Part shown: piece after piece, positions 1-4,750 of the stretch
How the letters are laid out: each line of letters starts with the position of its first letter
How positions within the stretch are numbered: the stretch's first letter is position 1
DNA from: Stenotrophomonas maltophilia
GTDB taxonomy: Bacteria > Pseudomonadota > Gammaproteobacteria > Xanthomonadales > Xanthomonadaceae
Assembly (NCBI GenBank): GCA_002435595.1
Contig: DJBL01000006.1
Span: forward strand, 1 to 5,397
Reading direction: 5' to 3'
DNA: 5,397 nucleotides
Made by a program: the position numbers and the translations under genes
The notes under the pieces: generated by a model
Told to the model about the DNA's origin: nothing
Database searches by the model: none
Seen by the model: the letters and a program-made list of their open reading frames with translations, nothing else

Positions 1-96
1 CCCGCCGCCGCAGACGACCGCGCCGGCCACGCTGCCCGCGCGTAGCGGATGAGCCCGCCGCCGCGCCGGCTTGATCCGCGCCGGGTTCGTCGCCAT
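1..96. other. Edge of an unidentified gene, strand unresolved
   Basis: Two readings compete. On the minus strand an open frame runs from an ATG at 96-94 to the window edge (32 codons, starting MATNPARIKPARRRAH) with no stop. It has an AGGAGG on the minus strand at 116-111, but the 14-nt spacing is longer than ideal. On the plus strand a frame from base 2 ends in TGA at 50-52 and reads as a proline/threonine-rich tail ending TLPARSG, which could be the C-terminus of a gene upstream of the DUF3301 gene. Both frames have high GC at third codon positions, so composition does not decide between them. A divergent gene would leave only 38 nt between the two start codons, which is tight for two promoters. 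I recognise no family in either reading. Confidence 0.3.
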
Positions 97-134
97 CTTG
101 AAGCTTCCACCCTCCTGGATGCGCCGAGTCGCCG

Positions 135-491
135 ATGCCCAGTTTGATTCTGTTGATGATCGGCGGCGCGCTCGCCTACGCGTTCTGGAATGCCTCGCGC
201 GCCGCTGCCGAGCGTGCCGGCGAACTGGGCCGCAACGCGTGCCGGGCGGCCGATGTGCAATGGCTGGACCAGAGCGTGCACGGCACCGGCCTGCGCGTCT
301 GCCGCAAGCCCAATGGCTGGCTGGGCTGGGAGCGCACCTTCAAGTTCGAGTACTCGCATGACGGGGTGGACCGCCACACCGGTCGCATGGTGCTGCGTGG
401 CAACGAACTGGTGGCCTTCGTCGGGCCGTCGGCGGCGCGGATCAGCGAGATCCGACGCACCGTGGATACCCGCGACGCCGAAGACGTCTGA
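135..491 (+). CDS. DUF3301 family small membrane-anchored protein
   Basis: This 118-residue protein has an N-terminal hydrophobic segment at about residues 3-18 (LILLMIGGALAYAFW). A short Arg/Ala-rich linker and a basic, aromatic soluble domain follow. The pattern Cys36, then VQWLDQSV (41-48), LRVCRK (53-58), a Trp/Arg-rich stretch ending FKFEYS (69-74), and a closing beta-strand-like MVLRGNELVAF (85-95) is what I know as the DUF3301 family (no assigned function). It is probably a single-pass inner-membrane protein; which side the soluble domain faces cannot be told. Only a weak GAG precedes the ATG, about 6 nt away, so the start rests on the membrane segment beginning immediately. The gene converges on sspB, whose stop lies 78 nt past this gene's stop. 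No function is inferred. Confidence 0.8.
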   Translation: MPSLILLMIGGALAYAFWNASRAAAERAGELGRNACRAADVQWLDQSVHGTGLRVCRKPNGWLGWERTFKFEYSHDGVDRHTGRMVLRGNELVAFVGPSAARISEIRRTVDTRDAEDV

Positions 492-541
492 TCTGCGCAG
501 GACGCATGCGCGGCCGCCCCGCGGTGGGCGCCGCATGTGCA

Positions 542-563
542 ATGGCCGCCTCGCGGCGGCCAT
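542..563. terminator. Hairpin between convergent DUF3301 and sspB genes
   Basis: A perfect 9-bp inverted repeat, ATGGCCGCC and GGCGGCCAT, encloses a 4-nt TCGC loop. It lies in the 78-nt gap between the two convergent stop codons, 7 nt past the sspB stop. Position and symmetry suit a shared bidirectional terminator. There is no T-run on either side, so termination would be imperfect, or the hairpin may mainly protect mRNA 3' ends. Confidence 0.55.
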
Positions 564-569
564 CGTGGG

Positions 570-1013
570 TTACTTGACTACGCGCAGATGCGGGCGGCCG
601 CTGGGCTTGGGCGGGGCGTCATCGGGCGGGGTCGGGCTGTCATCGGGCGGCAGCTCATCGTCCGGGCCGGGATCGTGGCCGGGGATGTCGTCCGGCAGGG
701 CCATGCCCTGCCCGGTTTCGCGGGCGTAGACGGCCAGCACCGCCGAGATCGGCACCTGCACCGGGTAGCTGGTGCCGGAGAAACGCGCCGAGAAGCTCAC
801 GCTCTCGTTGTCGATGTGCAGGCGCACCACGGCGCGCTCGGCGATGTTCAACACCACCCTGCCATCCTTTACCGCGCTCTGCGGCACCTGCACGCCGGGC
901 ATGCCGGCGTCGACCAGGATGTGCGGCGTCAGCTCGTTGTCGTTGATCCATTCCACCAGGGCCCGCAGCAGGTACGGACGGTGGCTGGTCATGCGGAAAG
1001 TGTCTTCAGTCAT
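570..1013 (-). CDS. sspB: ClpXP protease specificity-enhancing factor SspB
   Basis: SspB is a cytoplasmic adaptor that binds ssrA-tagged and some other substrates and tethers them to ClpX for degradation. The 147-residue product has the folded substrate-binding domain at about 10-107: RPYLLRAL near the start, TPHILVDAGMPGVQVP at 29-44, DGRVVLNIA at 50-58, and ARFSG plus VLAVYARETGQGM. A flexible Asp/Pro-rich linker (about 107-137) ends in GRPHLRVVK, the C-terminal ClpX-binding tail, nearly the same as the E. coli tail. It is shorter than E. coli SspB (165 aa), mainly in the linker. The start is uncertain: MTEDTFRM at 1013 gives the family's usual N-terminus, but none of the candidate ATGs (1031, 1013, 992) has a strong Shine-Dalgarno. 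It lies 137 nt downstream of sspA, the usual partner, and may have its own promoter. Confidence 0.95.
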   Translation of the reverse strand: MTEDTFRMTSHRPYLLRALVEWINDNELTPHILVDAGMPGVQVPQSAVKDGRVVLNIAERAVVRLHIDNESVSFSARFSGTSYPVQVPISAVLAVYARETGQGMALPDDIPGHDPGPDDELPPDDSPTPPDDAPPKPSGRPHLRVVK

Positions 1014-1064
1014 GGGGTAGAGCCAAGCCATGCTCGGCTGCGGGGATCCAATTGCGTAGTGACA

Positions 1065-1094
1065 AGTGTACGCGCCCGCACCGCCGCCGGTCAG
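1065..1094 (-). promoter_or_regulatory. Candidate sigma-70 promoter for sspB
   Basis: Read on the minus strand, CTGACC (1094-1089, 4 of 6 to TTGACA) is followed after 18 nt by TACACT (1070-1065, 4 of 6 to TATAAT). Transcription would begin near 1058, leaving a leader of about 45 nt before the chosen sspB start. The 137-nt gap after sspA leaves room for this, though read-through from sspA is equally possible. The assignment rests on consensus matching only, in GC-rich DNA. Confidence 0.35.
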
Positions 1095-1150
1095 CAACCG
1101 CGCGCCAGGCGTAAAGCACCGATGCAGTCAGCCGCGTCCGGCGGCCCCGC

Positions 1151-1786
1151 TCAGCTGGGCAGGTCGCGCAGCTTCTTTTCCTGATCGGTGAGGCTGCGGA
1201 TGAAGCCCGGGTGGCGGAAGATGCGGTTGCCGTAGTCCTCGATCGACTTGCCATCCTTGGGCAGCGGCACGTCCAGCGACTGCAGCCGCCAGATGATCGG
1301 CGCCATCGCACAGTCGGCCAGGCTCATTTCCGGGTTGAGGAAGAACTTGCTGGCCTTGAACAGCGGCACTGCGCTGGTGAGCAGTTCCTTCAGGCGCTTG
1401 CGCCCGGCTTCGGCCTGGGTCTTGTTGCCCAGCTGGATGGCCTGCACCTGCGGCACCCAGTCGTGTTCGATGCGCAGCATCGCCAGGCGGATGCGGGCGC
1501 GGGAGAGCGGATCGACCGGCATCAGCGGCGGGTGCGGATACCGCTCGTCCAGGTACTCGCTGACCACCGAGGCCGCGTACAGCACCAGCTCGCGCTCGAC
1601 CAGGGTCGGCACCGAATGGTACGGATTGAGGTCGATGAGATCCTCGGGCGGATTCTGCGGGTCGACCGGGACGAAGTCGTAGGTCACGCCCTTGGCCGCC
1701 AGTACCAGGCGCACGCGATGGCACAGGACATCGTCGTTCGAGGAAAACAGCGTCAGGGTGTTCCGCATGCGTACGCTCGCCGCCAT
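1151..1786 (-). CDS. sspA: Stringent starvation protein A (GST-fold, RNA polymerase-associated)
   Basis: SspA is a cytoplasmic protein that binds RNA polymerase and alters transcription during starvation and acid stress in E. coli. The 211-residue product matches the E. coli length (212). It has an N-terminal thioredoxin-like GST domain (about 10-85) with NPPEDLIDLNP (45-55) and the cis-proline segment SVPTLVERELVLY (58-70), then an all-helical C-terminal domain (about 92-205). The surface motif PHPPLMP at 84-90, whose Pro84/His85/Pro86 are needed for E. coli SspA activity, is intact at identical positions. GST-type catalysis is not expected, since E. coli SspA lacks it. The start at 1786 is set by a GGAGAG 6 nt upstream and agrees in length with E. 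coli; the longer in-frame extension is rejected. It follows petC by 160 nt, an arrangement shared with other gammaproteobacteria. Confidence 0.95.
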   Translation of the reverse strand: MAASVRMRNTLTLFSSNDDVLCHRVRLVLAAKGVTYDFVPVDPQNPPEDLIDLNPYHSVPTLVERELVLYAASVVSEYLDERYPHPPLMPVDPLSRARIRLAMLRIEHDWVPQVQAIQLGNKTQAEAGRKRLKELLTSAVPLFKASKFFLNPEMSLADCAMAPIIWRLQSLDVPLPKDGKSIEDYGNRIFRHPGFIRSLTDQEKKLRDLPS

Positions 1787-1792
1787 CAAAGG

Positions 1793-1798
1793 CTCTCC
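1793..1798 (-). promoter_or_regulatory. Shine-Dalgarno of sspA
   Basis: GGAGAG on the minus strand lies 6 nt before the ATG at 1786-1784. It fixes the sspA start against the longer in-frame reading from 1840, and an inverted repeat begins 1 nt upstream of it. Confidence 0.8.
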
Positions 1799-1799
1799 A

Positions 1800-1821
1800 A
1801 CGACCGGTAACCGCCGGTCGT
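1800..1821 (-). repeat. Inverted repeat in the sspA leader beside the ribosome binding site
   Basis: A perfect 8-bp inverted repeat (ACGACCGG, 6-nt spacer, CCGGTCGT) ends 1 nt before the GGAGAG of sspA. As RNA it would form a GC-rich hairpin abutting the ribosome binding site; as DNA it could be a dyad operator. A further near-copy of one arm, ACGGTCGT (7 of 8), lies at 1846-1853 on the plus strand. The repeat is seen directly; any regulatory role is inference. Confidence 0.6.
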
Positions 1822-1899
1822 ATCGGCGCCGCCAGCCCATTGCCGACGGTCGTCACAGTACCCGAGTGTGCAACTGCCCATCACAAAAGCCAATAGGCC

Positions 1900-1923
1900 G
1901 ATCGACCCGCGAGCGGATCGATC
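1900..1923 (-). terminator. Probable terminator or attenuating hairpin after petC
   Basis: Read on the minus strand this 24-nt element folds as GATCGATCCG / CGGGTCGATC, ten pairs (one G-U) around a 4-nt loop. It starts 23 nt beyond the petC stop. A TTTT run occurs about 12 nt past the stem (minus strand 1888-1885), later than in a classical intrinsic terminator. It probably ends or attenuates petABC transcription before sspA, or stabilises the pet mRNA 3' end. Confidence 0.5.
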
Positions 1924-1946
1924 CATGCTCGGCGGCGCGATGGTGC

Positions 1947-2693
1947 TCAGTGCACGTCCTTCCAGTATTCCTTCTTGAGCAGGTAGGCCAGGAAGGTGAG
2001 CAGGGCCAGGAACAGGATCACCCAGACGCCGAGCTTCTGGCGCTTGAGCGCGGCCGGTTCGCCGGCGTACTCGAGGAAGTTGGTGATGTCGCGCACCGCC
2101 TGGTCGTACTGGGCCGGGTCGACGTTGCCCGGCTGCTCGATCCTCAGCCCGGTCACCGGCGCGTCGGCACCGGGACTTTCCGGCTTGCCGTGCACGGCAT
2201 GCTGCAGGCCCTGCATCTCCCACAGGGGATTGGGCATGGAGGCGTTCGGGAACAGCCGGTTGTTCCAGCCCAGCGGCCGGCTCGGGTCGAGGTAGAACGA
2301 CTTGAGGTAGGTGTAGATCCAGTCGCTGCCACGCACCCGTGCAATCAGGCTCAGGTCCGGCGGCATCTTGCCGAACCACTTTTCGGCCTGGGCCTTGGGC
2401 AGGGTGACCGGGACCGGTTCGCCGATCGGCACACCGGTGAAGTTGAGGTTGTTCATGACCTCCTCTTCGCTCAGCCCCAGGTCCTGGCCCATCCGCGAAT
2501 AGCGCAGGTACTTGAGCGCATGGCAGCCGGAGCAGTAGTTCATGTACAGCTGCGCGCCGCGTTGCAGGGAGGCGCGGTCGCCGAGGTCGTTGCCGGCCTG
2601 CAGGGTCTGCCCGCCCTCGGCGGCGCCGGCCAGGCTGGTGGCCAGCATCAGGGCGGCCGCGCAGGCCAGCCGGACAATCCAGTGGTCAGTCAT
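1947..2693 (-). CDS. petC: Ubiquinol-cytochrome c reductase, cytochrome c1 subunit
   Basis: Cytochrome c1 is the membrane-anchored, periplasm-facing c-type haem subunit of the bc1 complex. It accepts electrons from the Rieske centre and hands them to soluble cytochrome c. The 248-residue precursor has a signal peptide (hydrophobic core about 9-23, likely cut after AGA at 22-24), the haem-binding CSGCH at 54-58 (Cys54, Cys57, His58), PPDLSLIAR at 111-119, and probable sixth haem ligand Met153 in NASMPNPLW. A C-terminal anchor helix (about 222-239) is followed by a basic cytoplasmic end (KKEYWKDVH). This is the typical proteobacterial c1 layout and length. Its ATG lies inside the end of petB, an 8-nt overlap, with GGGTGA (2705-2700) 6 nt upstream, so translation is probably coupled to petB. 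Covalent haem attachment would need the cytochrome c maturation system, not present in this window. Confidence 0.97.
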   Translation of the reverse strand: MTDHWIVRLACAAALMLATSLAGAAEGGQTLQAGNDLGDRASLQRGAQLYMNYCSGCHALKYLRYSRMGQDLGLSEEEVMNNLNFTGVPIGEPVPVTLPKAQAEKWFGKMPPDLSLIARVRGSDWIYTYLKSFYLDPSRPLGWNNRLFPNASMPNPLWEMQGLQHAVHGKPESPGADAPVTGLRIEQPGNVDPAQYDQAVRDITNFLEYAGEPAALKRQKLGVWVILFLALLTFLAYLLKKEYWKDVH

Positions 2694-3945
2694 GCGTGGT
2701 CACCCGATCCGGTACCGGTTTGGTCCTGTCCAGCCTGGTCCATAGCGGCATGGTGATGAAGAAGGCGAAGTACAGGAAGGTCAGCACGCGCCCGACGTAG
2801 GTCTCGTGCGCGTCCGTGCCCGGGCCCGAGCCGATCACGCCCAGCCACACGAAGCACACCGCGAACACACCCAGCAGCACGCGCGAGAGCCAGCCGCGGT
2901 AGCGGTAGGACTTGACCCGTGCGCGGTCCAGCCAGGGCACCAGGAACAGGATGGCAATCGCCGAGAACATCACGATCACCCCGCCGAGCTTGTTGGGCAC
3001 CACGCGCAACATCGCGTAGTACGGGGTGTAGTACCAGACCGGCTTGATGTGCTCGGGGGTGACCAGGCGGTTGGCCTCGGTGAAGTTGTCGTGCTCCAGG
3101 AACAGTCCGCCGAAGGCCGGGGCGAAGAAGATGATGAAGGCGGCGATGACCAGCAGGAAGCCGGCGCCCACCCCATCCTTGAGCGTGTAATACGGGTGGA
3201 ACGGGATGCCGTCGGCAGGCGCGGTGGCCGACCAGCGGTTGCCCTTGGGGCCCTTCTTGATCTCCACCCCGTCGGGGTTGTTGGAACCCACTTCGTGCAG
3301 CGCGCCCAGGTGCAGCACCACCAGCAGCAACAGCACCAGCGGCAGCGCGATCACGTGCAGGGCAAAGAAGCGGTTGAGCGTGGCGTCGCTGGGCAGGTAG
3401 TCGCCCATGATCCATTCGGTCAGGCCGCTGCCGATCACCGGGATCGCCCCGAACAGCGAGATGATGACCTTGGCGCCCCAGAACGACATCTGCCCCCACG
3501 GCAGCACGTAGCCCATGAAGGCCTCGGCCATCAGCACCAGGTAGATCAGCATGCCGAGGATCCACACCAGCTCGCGCGGCTTCTGGTAGCTGCCGTAGAG
3601 CAGGCCGCGGAACATGTGCAGGTAGACCACGATGAAGAACAGCGAGGCACCGGTGGAGTGCATGTAACGGATCAGCCAGCCCCACTCGACATCACGCATG
3701 ATGTATTCGATGGAGTTGAACGCCTCGGCCGCACTGGTCTTGTAGTGCATGGTAAGGAAGATGCCGGTCACGATCTGGTTGACCAGGATCAGCAGCGCCA
3801 ACGAACCGAAGTAGTACCAGAGGTTGAAGTTCTTCGGCGCGTAGTACTCGCTCACGTGCTTGCGGTACACCGGCATCAGGCCGGGGGCGCGTGCGTTGAC
3901 CCAGTCGGCCACGCCGGTGGCGGTGCGGGTAAGGATGTTGGCCAT
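2686..3945 (-). CDS. petB: Ubiquinol-cytochrome c reductase, cytochrome b subunit
   Basis: Cytochrome b is the core membrane subunit of the bc1 complex. It carries haems bL and bH and the Qo and Qi quinone sites. The 419-residue protein shows eight expected membrane helices (roughly 46-66, 88-115, 126-148, 190-214, 260-278, 320-338, 354-374, 388-404). Haem ligands are His96 and His110 in helix B, and His197 and His212 in helix D. The Qo motif is PVWY (302-305), not PEWY. A hydrophilic loop, GVEIKKGPKGN and GIPFHPYY, separates helices D and E. It is a full-length single-chain form, not the split b6/subunit IV type. I chose ATG 3945, which leaves 2 nt after the petA stop; a TTG at 3951 in the same frame would add two residues and overlap that stop. 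The petC start overlaps its last codons. Confidence 0.97.
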   Translation of the reverse strand: MANILTRTATGVADWVNARAPGLMPVYRKHVSEYYAPKNFNLWYYFGSLALLILVNQIVTGIFLTMHYKTSAAEAFNSIEYIMRDVEWGWLIRYMHSTGASLFFIVVYLHMFRGLLYGSYQKPRELVWILGMLIYLVLMAEAFMGYVLPWGQMSFWGAKVIISLFGAIPVIGSGLTEWIMGDYLPSDATLNRFFALHVIALPLVLLLLVVLHLGALHEVGSNNPDGVEIKKGPKGNRWSATAPADGIPFHPYYTLKDGVGAGFLLVIAAFIIFFAPAFGGLFLEHDNFTEANRLVTPEHIKPVWYYTPYYAMLRVVPNKLGGVIVMFSAIAILFLVPWLDRARVKSYRYRGWLSRVLLGVFAVCFVWLGVIGSGPGTDAHETYVGRVLTFLYFAFFITMPLWTRLDRTKPVPDRVTTHD

Positions 3946-3947
3946 GA

Positions 3948-4568
3948 TCAAGCCGCCCCCTGCGGGTCAACGCCGATGATGATGGTGTTGTCGTCCTGGT
4001 AATGGTGCGGCGGCACCAGCAGGTTGATCGGCGCCGGGACATCCTTGAACACGCGACCGGACATGTCGAAGCGTGATTTGTGGCACGGGCAGAAGTAACC
4101 GCCCTTCCACTGCGGGTCGTAGGGCTCGGGACGGATCTCGGCGACCATTTCCGGCGAACAGCCCAGGTGGGTGCACAGCCCGACCAGCACCGAGACCTCG
4201 GACTTGATCGAGCGGAATTCGGGATTCTGCTTGAGCACGTACTCCGGCTGCTGGTCCTTCTCGCCCGACCCGGGATCCTTCAGGCGGTCGTCCAGGCCGT
4301 GCAGCGCATCCAGGATCGCCTTGGACCGCTTGACGATCCAGATCGGCTGCCCACGCCACTCCATGACCAGTCGCTGGCCTTCCTGCAGGGCGCTGATATC
4401 GGCAATCACAGGGGCACCGGCCAGTTTGGCGCGGGCGCTGGGATTCCAGGACTTGATGAACGGTACCGCTGCAAATCCGACGCCGACCGCTCCGACCACC
4501 GCAGTGGTTGCTGAAAGGAATCGTCGACGTCCGGTGTTGACTGGATCGTTTACCCCATCGTTGGCCAT
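3948..4568 (-). CDS. petA: Ubiquinol-cytochrome c reductase, Rieske iron-sulfur subunit
   Basis: The Rieske protein takes one electron from ubiquinol at the Qo site and carries it to cytochrome c1 by movement of its periplasmic head. The 206-residue product has a twin-arginine signal-anchor (GRRRFLS at 13-19), a membrane helix at about 19-38, a hinge, and the cluster domain. Box 1 is CTHLGC (132-137) and box 2 CPCHKS (160-165). Predicted 2Fe-2S ligands are Cys132, His134, Cys160 and His163; Cys137 and Cys162 form the usual disulfide. The residue two after Ser165 is Phe167, where many high-potential Rieske proteins have Tyr. The PAPINL stretch (178-183) gives the Pro loop. The start at 4568 is set by GGAG 6 nt upstream and puts the Tat motif near the N-terminus; a longer in-frame ORF to 4673 is rejected. 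It is the first gene of petABC; Tat export is expected. Confidence 0.97.
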   Translation of the reverse strand: MANDGVNDPVNTGRRRFLSATTAVVGAVGVGFAAVPFIKSWNPSARAKLAGAPVIADISALQEGQRLVMEWRGQPIWIVKRSKAILDALHGLDDRLKDPGSGEKDQQPEYVLKQNPEFRSIKSEVSVLVGLCTHLGCSPEMVAEIRPEPYDPQWKGGYFCPCHKSRFDMSGRVFKDVPAPINLLVPPHHYQDDNTIIIGVDPQGAA

Positions 4569-4574
4569 CCGGCA

Positions 4575-4578
4575 CTCC
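4575..4578 (-). promoter_or_regulatory. Shine-Dalgarno of petA
   Basis: GGAG on the minus strand sits 6 nt before the ATG at 4568-4566. It decides the petA start in favour of MANDG and against the upstream in-frame ATGs near 4673 and 4634. Confidence 0.75.
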
Positions 4579-4608
4579 GATATTGATTTAGGTAGCTTGA
4601 GGCTGCCA

Positions 4609-4632
4609 GTGGACCGGTGGGGGCCAGTCCAC
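4609..4632 (-). repeat. Hairpin in the petA leader
   Basis: On the minus strand GTGGAC and GTCCAC form a 6-bp stem, extended inward by one G-U and two G-C pairs around a 6-nt C-rich loop. If transcription starts near 4641, this would lie within about 10 nt of the mRNA 5' end. A role in stabilising the petABC mRNA is possible but unproven. Confidence 0.4.
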
Positions 4633-4647
4633 ATTGAATCAGCCGCG

Positions 4648-4677
4648 AGTGTAGCTGAACCGAAGTCGGCCACACAA
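4648..4677 (-). promoter_or_regulatory. Candidate promoter of petABC
   Basis: On the minus strand TTGTGT (4677-4672, 3 of 6 to TTGACA) and TACACT (4653-4648, 4 of 6 to TATAAT) are 18 nt apart. They lie in the only sizeable gap upstream of petA, giving a leader of about 70 nt. The -10 hexamer is identical to that of the candidate sspB promoter. This is consensus matching only. Confidence 0.4.
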
Positions 4678-4731
4678 CGCGGTACTACGCAACGACATCA
4701 CGGGAGGACATTACGGCATGAAGGCCGGTGA

Positions 4732-4744
4732 GCGCCATCGGCGC
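4732..4744 (-). terminator. Small hairpin just after the transglycosylase gene
   Basis: GCGCC-ATC-GGCGC forms a 5-bp stem with a 3-nt loop, 6 nt past the transglycosylase stop. No T-run follows in the minus direction, so this is at best a weak terminator. Confidence 0.25.
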
Positions 4745-4750
4745 GACGGC

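Noticed and set aside
1014..1097. N-terminal extension of SspB
   Set aside because: The extra residues do not resemble SspB, and this stretch overlaps the candidate promoter and lacks a good ribosome binding site.
1131..1145. GCCGC/GCGGC inverted repeat after sspA as a terminator
   Set aside because: Only a 5-bp stem with no T-run, and such short GC repeats are expected by chance at this base composition.
1128..1856. 242-codon minus-strand frame overlapping sspA
   Set aside because: An out-of-frame reading of sspA; the true frame aligns residue by residue with E. coli SspA and has its own Shine-Dalgarno.
1692..2756. 354-codon plus-strand open frame across petC and the start of sspA
   Set aside because: Antisense to clear genes and spanning an intergenic gap; it has no recognisable domain. 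High GC content keeps antisense frames open.
2806..4002. 398-codon plus-strand open frame opposite petB
   Set aside because: It is a complement shadow of petB: the translation is His/Gln/Arg/Val-rich without domain features, while the minus strand encodes an unmistakable cytochrome b.
4569..4673. N-terminal extension of the Rieske protein (35 extra residues)
   Set aside because: It would bury the twin-arginine motif away from the N-terminus and would contain the candidate promoter; the GGAG before 4568 supports the short form.
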